Made by a program: the position numbers and the translations under genes
Part shown: positions 24,818 through 32,514 of the stretch, one piece after another
Layout of the letters: each line of letters begins with the position of its first letter
Position numbering within the stretch: position 1 is the stretch's first letter
DNA from: Candidatus Thalassospirochaeta sargassi
GTDB taxonomy: Bacteria; Spirochaetota; Spirochaetia; UBA9216
DNA: 35,790 nucleotides
Assembly: GCA_028532855.1 (NCBI GenBank)
Contig: JAQQAL010000018.1
Location: 1 to 35,790 of the forward strand
Direction: 5' to 3'
The notes under the pieces: generated by a model
Seen by the model: only the letters and a program-made list of their open reading frames with translations
The model's database searches: none
Told to the model about the DNA's origin: nothing

Positions 24818-25498
24818 ATGACAGATATGTATACAAAGTTAAGCGAACTGATCGGGGCGAAATTTTCCGGATGCGGAGAACGGATGATTGGAAGTGAAGA
24901 ATCTTTCCGTTCTGCAGTTCTAGTTCCGTTTCTGAATATCAATGGTGAAGAATCTATTCTCTTTGAAAAAAGATCAGCTGATATACGTCAGGGCGGCGAG
25001 ATATGTTTTCCCGGCGGTATGGTTGATGAAGATGATGAAACTACTATTGAAACAGTAATCAGGGAGACGATTGAGGAGACGGGGATAGACCGGAATCTGA
25101 TCGAGGTGAATGGAAAATCCGGTCATCTGGCAACAGGGATTGGTACCCTTATTGATGTTTATCTGGGGCGGATGGATATCAAATCGCTTGAAGAGCTGTC
25201 ACCCAATCCCCGTGAGGTTGACAGGCTGTTCAGTGTTCCAGTTTCTTTTTTTATGGAGACATCTCCCGAATACTACAACTACAGGACGACGGTTGAACCC
25301 TGGTATTATGATGAAGAGGGGCGGCGGGTTGATCTTTTTCCGGCACATGAGCTTGGTCTGCCCGAGCGTTACCACAGGCCCTGGTCGCATACGAAAAACA
25401 GATTTGTTGTGTATAAATACGACGGTGAAGTTATCTGGGGAATAACAGCTCGAATTATGAATACTGTATCTAAACTGATGAAAAAGGCCGCGGATTAA
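24818..25498 (+). CDS. Nudix hydrolase, CoA pyrophosphatase type
   Basis: 226 aa. The CoA-specific signature (LFEKRSADIRQGGEICFPGG, residues 48-67) runs directly into the Nudix box (E74, R82, E83, E86, E87, G89). The spacing matches that of NudL-type CoA pyrophosphatases, including the one-residue shift from the textbook Nudix pattern. Such enzymes split CoA and acyl-CoA into 3',5'-ADP and phosphopantetheine products, limiting oxidised CoA. C-terminal residues 150-226 have the usual FFMETSPEYYNYRT and WGITARIM blocks. No ribosome site precedes ATG 24818; a TAAAAT box ends exactly 6 nt before it, again suggesting a leaderless message, though the -35 is weak. It is divergent from nadE. Confidence 0.9.
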   Translation: MTDMYTKLSELIGAKFSGCGERMIGSEESFRSAVLVPFLNINGEESILFEKRSADIRQGGEICFPGGMVDEDDETTIETVIRETIEETGIDRNLIEVNGKSGHLATGIGTLIDVYLGRMDIKSLEELSPNPREVDRLFSVPVSFFMETSPEYYNYRTTVEPWYYDEEGRRVDLFPAHELGLPERYHRPWSHTKNRFVVYKYDGEVIWGITARIMNTVSKLMKKAAD

Positions 25499-25517
25499 TA
25501 CTGAACTCTATCAGTAT

Positions 25518-25547
25518 AAAAAGACAGCGGCCTGATTGGGACCGCTG
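25518..25547 (-). terminator. Terminator downstream of the ornithine/lysine decarboxylase operon
   Basis: On the minus strand CAGCGG (25547-25542), an 11-nt loop, CCGCTG (25530-25525) and a T5 tract. It stands about 120 bp after the decarboxylase stop. It also faces the end of the Nudix gene, which stops at 25498. Confidence 0.7.
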
Positions 25548-25575
25548 AAAAAGGAGTTAAGTAAGTTATGAAATA

Positions 25576-25607
25576 TCCGGAAACTATATAAGCCGATAAT
25601 TTCCGGA
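25576..25607. repeat. Inverted repeat in the decarboxylase 3' region
   Basis: TCCGGAAA (25576-25583) and TTTCCGGA (25600-25607) are perfect 8-bp complements. The transcript could form a stem ahead of the terminator, protecting its 3' end; there is no T-tract, so it is not a terminator itself. Confidence 0.5.
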
Positions 25608-25664
25608 AATCATACTAAATAATATGCCTCAAAATACTTCAGGTCAAGAAGTTTGTAGGTATTC

Positions 25665-26804
25665 TTATTTATTGATATGAACAATGCTAGCCGGGGGAAA
25701 TCCGTTAAACCATGTAGATGATGACCTGCTATATGCACCGATGTTCTCACTGTACAGCATTTCACCGATTTCCAGTTCGGGGAGTTCTTCGGCAAGTGAT
25801 ATTGTATCAAGGGCATCACAGGTCGGCCCGAAAACCGAACAGATCTGTTTCGGTCCGGTTTTAAAGGCCTGCAGATGATAAGAGCAGTGATCAAAAATAA
25901 TCCCTGAAAAAGTATGATACACGCCGTCATTGATATAATAGCAGCGTTTACCTTCACGGTCTGCTTTGCCGATTACCGAGGAGACCGATGTGCATGCAGT
26001 TGCAACCATATAGCGCCCCGGTTCGGCGATTATTTCAATTTTGTCGTCAAATAGCCGGTCAAGCTCAGAGTTGAGTCTGCGGGCCAGGTTATTGAACGGC
26101 TCGACATTGACATCATATGGGGCAGGAAAGCCGCCGCCGATGTCGACTATCTTAAGTTTCTTATAGCCCTTTATTTTAGCTTCATCAATTATACCTGCGA
26201 CAACCGATAATGCCTGTATATAGTTTTCAAAATTCGTTGTCTGACTGCCGACATGGAAGCTCAGGCCTTCTACAACAAGCCCCTGTTTATGTGCTTCTTC
26301 TATCATCTCAACGGCTGAGCCGGGCTCTGCCCCGAATTTTGATGAAAGTTCTACCATTGCTCCCGTATTCGGTACTTTTATCCTCAGAACCAGACCAGCG
26401 TTCGGGGAGTGTTGCTTGATTTTTGCTATTTCTTCTATGTTGTCGAAGGTAACGAGTGGTTTGTACGAATCAAGTTCCTTCAGGGTTTTTATATCCTTAA
26501 TCGGATTCGCATAGATTATTTTTTCCCATATAAATTTTTGACGTTCTTTCTCAGAAAGAGATTCGATGTTTTTGTGAACAAGCAGAAACTCGTTCATAGA
26601 GGCCACGTCAAAGCTGGAACCCATGTCATAAAGGGTTTTTATTATGTCCGGATCGGAATTTGCCTTGACGGCATAAAAAATCTGCACTCTCGGGAGATGC
26701 TCTTTAAAAGCAAGATAGTTTTTTCTGATAATATCATGATCGACAATAAAAAGTGGTGTGCCGTGCTCGTCGGCCAGGTGCTCGAGAGTGCTGAGTTTTG
26801 CCAA
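25665..26804 (-). CDS. Ornithine/lysine decarboxylase (alanine-racemase-fold PLP enzyme, group IV)
   Basis: 379 aa PLP enzyme of the eukaryotic ODC type. The PLP lysine is K47 in FYAVKANSDP; other conserved parts are SFHVGSQ, the phosphate-binding DIGGGFP, the EPGRYMVA segment and the active-site Cys of FGPTCDALD, which comes from the partner subunit of the dimer. It decarboxylates ornithine and/or lysine to putrescine/cadaverine at the head of polyamine synthesis; the sequence alone does not separate the substrates. It starts at a TTG (26804) with GGAGG 8 nt upstream, two bases after the stop of the preceding uncharacterised gene, so both are on one mRNA. Hairpins follow at 25576-25607 and 25518-25547. 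Confidence 0.92.
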   Translation of the reverse strand: MAKLSTLEHLADEHGTPLFIVDHDIIRKNYLAFKEHLPRVQIFYAVKANSDPDIIKTLYDMGSSFDVASMNEFLLVHKNIESLSEKERQKFIWEKIIYANPIKDIKTLKELDSYKPLVTFDNIEEIAKIKQHSPNAGLVLRIKVPNTGAMVELSSKFGAEPGSAVEMIEEAHKQGLVVEGLSFHVGSQTTNFENYIQALSVVAGIIDEAKIKGYKKLKIVDIGGGFPAPYDVNVEPFNNLARRLNSELDRLFDDKIEIIAEPGRYMVATACTSVSSVIGKADREGKRCYYINDGVYHTFSGIIFDHCSYHLQAFKTGPKQICSVFGPTCDALDTISLAEELPELEIGEMLYSENIGAYSRSSSTWFNGFPPASIVHINK

Positions 26805-26806
26805 GT

Positions 26807-27406
26807 TTAATCCTCCAGTGCCAGAAATTCCTTCAGCTGTCCTTTCGCCTGAGTCAGGGCTTCTGTATAATTCTTGCTGATATTTTCCATATTCTGAGAA
26901 AAGGCTTTCTGGAAATCAGGATCATCCATCGGATCAATCTTGATTTTTGAGCCTGTCTGAGCATAGAGGGCTTCTTCCTTCTGCTGGAGTATGGGCTGGA
27001 ATTGTAGAGTGAGCTGATTTAAAAGCTGATCCCGATTCTCCAGGTACTGATCAAAAAACTGGGAGAGCTGTTCAAACATCTGAATAATATCTTTCGGGTG
27101 ATCTGAAAGTGCTGCAAGCCCTTCAGCCGCTCTTTTGAATGAACTTTTATATTCAGAATCCAGCGGAAGCTTGATGAGGGACATCAGAGAACCTGCTGCT
27201 CCGGCTGTAAATGATTTCCTGGCCTTTCCCTTTTCTTTTTTGATCGCTTTTTTAAGCTCGTCCGCTTCTGTTTTTCCATCAAGGAAGGAGAGTGCTGCTC
27301 TTCGACCGCTGATCTTGAATTCTTTCTCCATCATCTTGTCTTTATCGACTTCCATGCCCTCTGTCCGGGCTAATGCTATTTCAAGTGCTGATTTAATTTC
27401 TGCCAT
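26807..27406 (-). CDS. Uncharacterised helical protein encoded upstream of the decarboxylase
   Basis: 199 aa, no signal peptide or membrane segment, predicted almost wholly helical. The N-terminal half is Lys/Glu-rich (MEKEFKISGRR, DELKKAIKKEKGKARKSF), then a glycine/alanine stretch TAGAAGSLMSLIKLPLD and a long C-terminal helix region (FEQLSQFFDQYLENRDQLLNQ in pieces; QNMENISKNYTEALTQ) that could form coiled coils. I do not recognise a family. The ORF has no ribosome site, but a well-formed promoter ends 6 nt before the ATG, which supports both the start and a leaderless message. Its stop lies 2 nt before the decarboxylase start, so the two proteins may be functionally linked, for example as a regulator or scaffold of polyamine synthesis; that is inference only. 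Confidence 0.75.
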   Translation of the reverse strand: MAEIKSALEIALARTEGMEVDKDKMMEKEFKISGRRAALSFLDGKTEADELKKAIKKEKGKARKSFTAGAAGSLMSLIKLPLDSEYKSSFKRAAEGLAALSDHPKDIIQMFEQLSQFFDQYLENRDQLLNQLTLQFQPILQQKEEALYAQTGSKIKIDPMDDPDFQKAFSQNMENISKNYTEALTQAKGQLKEFLALED

Positions 27407-27412
27407 GATTTG

Positions 27413-27441
27413 AATATAGATCCCTTTTCGTCAGGAATCAA
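27413..27441 (-). promoter_or_regulatory. Promoter of the uncharacterised-decarboxylase operon, positioned for a leaderless mRNA
   Basis: On the minus strand TTGATT (27441-27436), 17 bp, TATATT (27418-27413), then six bases to the ATG at 27406. The predicted +1 is the A of the ATG. The geometry is the same as at the rarA promoter. Confidence 0.6.
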
Positions 27442-27471
27442 GTAGAAACCCGGGCAATCTTACACTTGGGG

Positions 27472-28164
27472 TCAGGAAGACTTGTATTCAGATTTAAAGC
27501 GTGTTTCGATTGAATCTGCGTTATTGACTGTTTTTCGCAGCCATTCAAGCTGGATCTCAGCCTTCTCTTCCTCTGAAAGCTGCCAACCTATGTCGCTGCT
27601 TCGGAGTTTCCAGCTGAGGTGGTGCAAAATCAGCGCGCAGGCAACGGAGATGTTGAAGCTTTCGACAAAGCCGTGCATGGGAATCTTCAGAAACTCATCA
27701 GCTGATTCTTCAACCTCCCTGCTGATTCCTTCAAGCTCGGTTCCAAGCACTATTGCGGTTTTTCCTGTGTTTAAATCGAAATCTTCAAGGTCGGTATCGT
27801 TAGTATGAGGAGTAGTGGCTACAATGCGGTAGCCGTCCTTCTTTAATCTTTCCAGGCACTCAGAAGTGCAGCTGCCGCTATTTGCAGGACTGTTCCGGTT
27901 GATTGAAAGCCATTGGGATGTGCCCATATCAACATCCTTGTTAGGGCTGAAACGGTTTTTGTTTTCAATAATATGAACATCCTGAATGCCGAATCCGTCA
28001 CAGGAGCGGAGAACGGCACTGGCATTATGCGGTTGAAAGATGTCTTCCAGCACGACTGTGATGTATCTTGTGCGTTGTTCAAGAACCTTCATCATTCTGG
28101 ATTTTCTGTTCTCAGTTGTGAATGACTGAAGATGTTCCATCAGTTCTGAATCATAGTTTTTCAT
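27472..28164 (-). CDS. trmH: SpoU/TrmH family RNA 2'-O-methyltransferase (probable tRNA Gm18 methyltransferase)
   Basis: 230 aa, the usual TrmH length. The three SPOUT motifs are present: motif 1 with Asn and Arg (FQPHNASAVLRSCDGFG), motif 2 (AIVLGTELEGIS) and motif 3 (GFVESFNISVACALILHH), which form the trefoil-knot SAM site. The short N-terminal and C-terminal helices (VLEQRTRYITVVLED; EEEKAEIQLEWLRKT) resemble TrmH, which methylates G18 in the tRNA D-loop; related enzymes act on rRNA, so the exact target is a family inference. The ATG overlaps the stop of the hydrogenase-like gene (ATGA), so it belongs to the redox signalling operon. Confidence 0.88.
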   Translation of the reverse strand: MKNYDSELMEHLQSFTTENRKSRMMKVLEQRTRYITVVLEDIFQPHNASAVLRSCDGFGIQDVHIIENKNRFSPNKDVDMGTSQWLSINRNSPANSGSCTSECLERLKKDGYRIVATTPHTNDTDLEDFDLNTGKTAIVLGTELEGISREVEESADEFLKIPMHGFVESFNISVACALILHHLSWKLRSSDIGWQLSEEEKAEIQLEWLRKTVNNADSIETRFKSEYKSS

Positions 28165-29465
28165 TCTTTTTCTTCTCTTTCGGAGAAAAGGGGCGGCATC
28201 CAGGATCCTAACTCGGCAAGGTTTTCGGTGAGGTGGTTTATTTCATCACGAAGTACGAAAATACAGTCATTCTTTTTTGCAGTTCCTACAACTATGTCTT
28301 CAGCAAGAGCCCGGCATGTAGGCGCGCCGCAGGAACCGCAGTCGAGTCCCGGCAGTTCATTCGCAATTTCTTCTATTTTTGCCATCTTTTCAAGGGCTTT
28401 TTTGAAGTCGACATCAAGCTTGAGTCCCTGTTTAGGCTGTATATCAGTATCCATTCCAAGAACGGCATGAGAATCCGGCTTCAGTCTGCCTCCGCGATCT
28501 TCTTCGATTAGTTTTCCGGCTTTCCGGATTATTCTTGCCTTGCTTATATAAGGGTTTTCAACTGTCAGGGCGCCTCCGACGCAGCCGCCGGGGCAGGCCA
28601 TTGCTTCTATGAAATCGACGTGTTTGATTTTGCCGTTTTCAAGTTCTTCAAAAAACTTAAGTACATTTTCAATACCGTCAACTGCCACCGTTTCCGGCCA
28701 TTCTGTAGAATGACTTTCGCCCTCGCTGCGCGCCCAGCTGACTCCCCAGTATGATGCGCGACCGAGTTCCTCGACTTTTTCCAGATTTCCGGCAGCAGCA
28801 TGAAGGGGGAGGAATATTTCATTTATTGCAATCACACCGTCAACCGAAGAAGCTTTTGAACCGATTGGTTTTTTTACAGCAGTTATTTTGGCGGGGCATG
28901 GACTGATGAAAAAAACACCGATATTTTTCTTCTCGGGATATATATCGTTTTTGATAATTCTGGCCGCAATTTCCATAGGCGATTCTATCCGGACTATCTG
29001 ATCCAGCAGAGCGGGAAATCTTATCTGAATAAGCCTGACCACAGCAGGGCAGGATGAGGATATCCATGGAACTTTTTCTTTCTTGTTTTTCAGTTTCTTT
29101 TTGAGTTCGGAGGTTACTATATCTGCAGCCTCAGCCGCTTCGAATACATCGTCAAAACCCAGCTCTTTAAGTGCTGTGAGAATCTGATCAATAGAGAAAT
29201 GATCCTTGAATTGTCCGTAAAGGGTAGGCGCAGGGACGGCTACGGTAAAGTCGAAGTTTTTAAGCATGTCCAGTGTATCAGACTGTGCCCTTTTAGCATG
29301 ATGTGGACATACTCTGATGCATTCCCCGCAGTCGATGCAGCGTTCATCAATGATTGAAGCCTTGCCGTGTCTTACACGAATTGCCTCAGTCGGGCAGTGG
29401 CTGATACAGTTTGTGCAGCCCATGCATTTATCTTTATCCAGTATTACCGAATGAATGTTGCTCAA
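28161..29465 (-). CDS. [FeFe]-hydrogenase-like iron-sulfur protein, probable redox/H2 sensor
   Basis: 434 aa. Residues 1-60 hold two 4Fe-4S motifs (CMGCTNCISHCP and CIDCGECIRVCP). The centre is an Fe-hydrogenase large-subunit domain with the three H-cluster loops: L1 SSSCP (ligand C139), L2 SPCPAK (C190, K193) and L3 ACPGGC (C291, C295). All four expected cluster cysteines are therefore present, but the residue before C139 is Ser, where catalytic enzymes have the proton-transfer Cys of TSCCP. The C-terminus has an RnfB-type cluster motif (CGSCGAPTC, then a Cys about 18 residues later). There is no small subunit, NuoE or NuoF partner nearby. Together this suggests a sensory, not bulk-catalytic, hydrogenase homologue, matching neighbours that encode signalling ATPase and receiver proteins. 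Both ends overlap neighbouring genes. Confidence 0.85.
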   Translation of the reverse strand: MSNIHSVILDKDKCMGCTNCISHCPTEAIRVRHGKASIIDERCIDCGECIRVCPHHAKRAQSDTLDMLKNFDFTVAVPAPTLYGQFKDHFSIDQILTALKELGFDDVFEAAEAADIVTSELKKKLKNKKEKVPWISSSCPAVVRLIQIRFPALLDQIVRIESPMEIAARIIKNDIYPEKKNIGVFFISPCPAKITAVKKPIGSKASSVDGVIAINEIFLPLHAAAGNLEKVEELGRASYWGVSWARSEGESHSTEWPETVAVDGIENVLKFFEELENGKIKHVDFIEAMACPGGCVGGALTVENPYISKARIIRKAGKLIEEDRGGRLKPDSHAVLGMDTDIQPKQGLKLDVDFKKALEKMAKIEEIANELPGLDCGSCGAPTCRALAEDIVVGTAKKNDCIFVLRDEINHLTENLAELGSWMPPLFSEREEKE

Positions 29466-29881
29466 AGATCTATCCTTATTGTTACCTTTGTTCCTTTTCC
29501 CGGTTCAGATTCTATATCGAGTCCGTTGGAGTTCTTTTTTATGTTGGGAAGTCCCAATCCTGCTCCGAAGCCCATTTCTCTTATCTCCGAAGATGCTGTT
29601 GAATAACCTTCCTGCATAGCCAGTTCAATATCCGGGATACCGGGGCCCTGGTCCTCGAAGATAATCAGAATATGATCATCTTCTATAACAACACTTCCCG
29701 AACCCCCTCCGCCGTGAATAATTGTATTTATTTCCGCTTCATACATAGCTATAGCGGTACGCTTTATTATGGGTGAGGGAATTCCCAGCTGTTTCAGCGT
29801 TTTCTTAAAATTACTTGAAGCCTGTCCATATGCCATGGGGTCATTGGAATCTATATCAAATTTTTTGCTGAAAAGTGCCAT
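29462..29881 (-). CDS. RsbW/RsbT-like ATP-binding protein (HATPase_c, anti-sigma kinase type)
   Basis: 139 aa, a single GHKL ATPase domain without a dimerisation or sensor domain. N-box around residues 47-57 (YEAEINTIIHG), G1 EDQGPGIPD (76-84) and G2 GFGAGLGL (104-111). These are the marks of RsbW/RsbT-type serine kinases, which phosphorylate antagonist proteins rather than histidines. Its stop overlaps the start of the hydrogenase-like gene by 4 bp, and the stand-alone receiver gene lies 29 bp upstream. The likely role is the output or input switch of the redox sensor. Only a weak GAG precedes ATG 29881. No STAS-domain antagonist is in the window, so the partner is unknown. Confidence 0.85.
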   Translation of the reverse strand: MALFSKKFDIDSNDPMAYGQASSNFKKTLKQLGIPSPIIKRTAIAMYEAEINTIIHGGGGSGSVVIEDDHILIIFEDQGPGIPDIELAMQEGYSTASSEIREMGFGAGLGLPNIKKNSNGLDIESEPGKGTKVTIRIDL

Positions 29882-29910
29882 TACGACTCAATATAACAGA
29901 GAAGAGGGGA

Positions 29911-30297
29911 TCAGTCTACGTATTTGGAAATTACTTCGATGAGGGTTTCTTCATTCAAGGGTTTAACTACGACGTCGTCCATTCCTGCATCAAGGAATTT
30001 TTTCCTGTCTGAGGGAAAGGCGTGTGCTGTTAATGCGATTATCGGTAAATGCTGTCCGCCGGTTTCTTCTTCCCTTATCTGGATTGTAGCGTCTATTCCG
30101 TTGAGCCGGGGCATGCTAATGTCCATAAGAACTGCATCATAATCATTTTTTTTGATGGAATCTATGGCCTCCTGGCCGTCGGAAGCCTCATGTATATCCC
30201 AGCCGTTGCGCTCAAGAATAGTTGTAATATACATTCGATTGATAGCTTCGTCTTCGGTCACGAGTAATTTAAGTTTCTTTTTTCTGATGTCAGACAT
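29911..30297 (-). CDS. Stand-alone receiver-domain protein (CheY/Spo0F-like)
   Basis: 128 aa, one receiver domain and nothing else. Acidic pocket E15/D16, phosphoacceptor D59 in LMDISMPRLNG, the conserved Thr in IIALTAHA (about residue 90) and the Lys of VVVKPL near the end are all in place, so it should be phosphorylatable. The text resembles the receiver segments that accompany hybrid kinases (TEDEAINRMY). ATG 30297 has GGAG 8 nt upstream and a promoter at 30331-30360. It is the first gene of receiver - RsbW-like ATPase - hydrogenase-like protein - trmH. No kinase lies nearby, so its phosphodonor is unknown. Confidence 0.9.
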   Translation of the reverse strand: MSDIRKKKLKLLVTEDEAINRMYITTILERNGWDIHEASDGQEAIDSIKKNDYDAVLMDISMPRLNGIDATIQIREEETGGQHLPIIALTAHAFPSDRKKFLDAGMDDVVVKPLNEETLIEVISKYVD

Positions 30298-30330
30298 ATG
30301 TATCTCCGCTTATCATTTCACTAGATCTAT

Positions 30331-30360
30331 ATTCTAAGAGATTAGTACATGATATCGCAA
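30331..30360 (-). promoter_or_regulatory. Promoter of the redox signalling operon
   Basis: On the minus strand TTGCGA (30360-30355), 18 bp, TAGAAT (30336-30331). Start expected near 30325, about 27 nt before the receiver start codon. Confidence 0.5.
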
Positions 30361-30380
30361 GTAAAAAGATTGTTTTGCAA

Positions 30381-32390
30381 CTATTTTTTACCCGGGGTCT
30401 TCATGTTAATCATATCCGCAAGGGTGAATGTGTCGGAACTGTCGTCTGAGTACTGTTTTATCAGTTTCCGGGTGACCGCACGTTCTTTCGGGGATGGTTT
30501 TCGATATCCCCCGCGGTTTTCCGGTTCCTCCTCATATCCGCAGGATAGTGAACGGCAGACATACAATTCACGTCCCCTGCGATCCTTTGTCGGCATCATC
30601 ATCCTTCCGCATAGCGGACATGGCTTTTTACTGAATTCGACAGGTTTGTAATCTTTGCCGCCGGATTTTACAGCTGCAACAAGCTCTCCGGTATTTTTTC
30701 GTATATCAGAACTGAACACTCCGGCTTTTTCTTTTCCTTCAGCGATTCTGCTAAGCCTCTTTTCCCATTCAGCGGTAAGTTCAGCGGATTTCAGCTGCTC
30801 GGGAACCAGCAGAAGGACCTCTTCACCGGCCGGGGTAAGCTTCAGTGCTGAGCCGGAACGCTCCATATATCTGTTTGAGAGCAGTTTTTCGATGATGTCA
30901 GCCCTGGTTGCCGGTGTTCCAAGATTGTTTTTTTCCATTAATGCAAGAAGGCTTGCCTCTGTATGGTGTCCCGGTGGGGTTGTCTGTTTCTGCTGCAGGC
31001 GGGTTGATTCAATTTTATACTTCTGTCCCTTCTTCAGATTATCTATCTTACCTGAGCCCGATCTTTCGTTTTCTCCGTTTTCTACAGCTATAAACTCAAT
31101 ATTCCGCCATCCTTCATCTGTGACTCTGCTGCTTGAGACAAAGAATGATTCACCCTCTGCTCTCAATTCCGCGCTGCGTTTTACATAGCAGTGAGGGGGG
31201 GAGAGGACAGCGAGGAAGCGTTTTACTATCATGTTCCATAAGGCTTTTTCTTCAGCGGACAATCGTTCGGGTTTTACCGTCTCCTCGGTTGGGATTATCG
31301 CATGATGATCGCTGACCCGACTGTCATCGAATAGCCGCTTTCCCGGTTTTAGGCTGCTTTTCTGTATTTCTTCCGCGCGTACACGCCAGTCGGTTGCGTA
31401 TAGAGCTTTGAGGCGGTCCTTGATAGTTGGTTCTATATCGGCAGTAAGATGTCTTGAGTCTGTTCTTGGGTAGGTTACTATTTTATGTCTTTCATATAAG
31501 CCCTGAAGAATTTTAAGTGTCTGCTTTGCGGAATATCCCAGAGCCCGGTTGGCATCCTGCTGAAGTGCTGTAAGGTCATAGGCCAGCGGAGGCGGTACAC
31601 TCTGCTTTTTTTCGGAGATATTAACTACCTCGGCTTCAGTGTTCTCGAGCTTTGAGGTCAACTCCGCACTTGCTTTCCCGGAGAATATTCTTCCGCCTGA
31701 TTTTCCCCGCCATGAGGCTGAGAATCCGCCGAAGTCGGCTTCAAGCAGCTGATAGGGTTTTGGTTTGAAATTGCGGATCTGTTCATCTCTGTCCTGAATC
31801 ATTGCCAGGCTTGGGGTCTGAACGCGACCGGCAGACAGGCGGGTGTCGTAGGTACAGGATAGGGCGCGGGTTACATTCAGGCCTATCAGCCAGTCTGCTT
31901 CAGCCCGGCATTCAGCAGCCCTCATCAGATTGTCATAATCTCGGCCGTTTTTTAATGCAGCAAAGCCCTCCCGTATGGCTTTATCGGTCTGAGAGCTGAT
32001 CCAGAGTCGCTGGAAGGGCCCCTTGTATCCGCCAAGTCTCATAACCCATCTGGCTACCAGCTCGCCTTCACGCCCTGCATCGGTTGCAATGATCAGGTTA
32101 TTTACTTCTTTCCGGTGCATAAGTGATTTAATCATGCTGAACTGTCTTGATGTGCGGCCTATAACCCTGTGCTTCATCCGCTCAGGTATAATCGGAAGAT
32201 CCTCTGCGTTCCACTGCTTGAATTTGGGATCATGGGCACCGGGATCCGCAAGTTCTACAAGATGTCCCATTGCCCATGTGACAATATATTTGTCGCCTTC
32301 AATATGACTTTTGGATGATTTTTTACAGCCAAGGACACGGGCAAGCTCCCGTCCTACACTTGGTTTTTCAGCAATGATCAGTGTTTTCAT
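30381..32390 (-). CDS. topB: DNA topoisomerase III (type IA)
   Basis: 669 aa. The N-terminal Toprim domain opens IIAEKPSVGRELARVLG, and the acidic pair is in ATDAGREGELVARW. The active-site tyrosine is Y307 in VTYPRTDSRHL, inside the type IA core with SAGRVQTPSLAMI upstream. The C-terminus has a single zinc ribbon (CPLC ... CRSLSC), then a Lys-rich tail ending in KTPGKK. It breaks and rejoins single strands to unlink recombination and replication intermediates, often with RecQ. The ATG at 32390 gives the normal start; it has no clear ribosome site, and a TAAAAT box ends 7 nt before it (weak -35). It is divergent from the MCP gene. The frame extends further upstream, but that part is not family-like. 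Confidence 0.95.
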   Translation of the reverse strand: MKTLIIAEKPSVGRELARVLGCKKSSKSHIEGDKYIVTWAMGHLVELADPGAHDPKFKQWNAEDLPIIPERMKHRVIGRTSRQFSMIKSLMHRKEVNNLIIATDAGREGELVARWVMRLGGYKGPFQRLWISSQTDKAIREGFAALKNGRDYDNLMRAAECRAEADWLIGLNVTRALSCTYDTRLSAGRVQTPSLAMIQDRDEQIRNFKPKPYQLLEADFGGFSASWRGKSGGRIFSGKASAELTSKLENTEAEVVNISEKKQSVPPPLAYDLTALQQDANRALGYSAKQTLKILQGLYERHKIVTYPRTDSRHLTADIEPTIKDRLKALYATDWRVRAEEIQKSSLKPGKRLFDDSRVSDHHAIIPTEETVKPERLSAEEKALWNMIVKRFLAVLSPPHCYVKRSAELRAEGESFFVSSSRVTDEGWRNIEFIAVENGENERSGSGKIDNLKKGQKYKIESTRLQQKQTTPPGHHTEASLLALMEKNNLGTPATRADIIEKLLSNRYMERSGSALKLTPAGEEVLLLVPEQLKSAELTAEWEKRLSRIAEGKEKAGVFSSDIRKNTGELVAAVKSGGKDYKPVEFSKKPCPLCGRMMMPTKDRRGRELYVCRSLSCGYEEEPENRGGYRKPSPKERAVTRKLIKQYSDDSSDTFTLADMINMKTPGKK

Positions 32391-32460
32391 GCCGCCGATT
32401 TTAATATGAAACGGATAAAGAATAAAGAGCGGGAGCATAAGTATAAATGTGCTTTATTTT

Positions 32461-32489
32461 TTGATTCTATTTGATTAGAATAATATAAA
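32461..32489 (+). promoter_or_regulatory. Promoter of the methyl-accepting chemotaxis gene
   Basis: TTGATT (32461-32466), 17 bp, TATAAA (32484-32489). Start near 32496, about 19 nt before the ATG at 32515. The boxes match the general sigma-70 pattern rather than a flagellar sigma-28 promoter. Confidence 0.65.
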
Positions 32490-32514
32490 AAAAATTACTT
32501 CACCGGGGTATTCA

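Noticed and set aside
30655-31188. 177-codon plus-strand open frame
   Set aside because: It is antisense to the conserved core of topoisomerase III and Ser/Phe-rich; a shadow frame.
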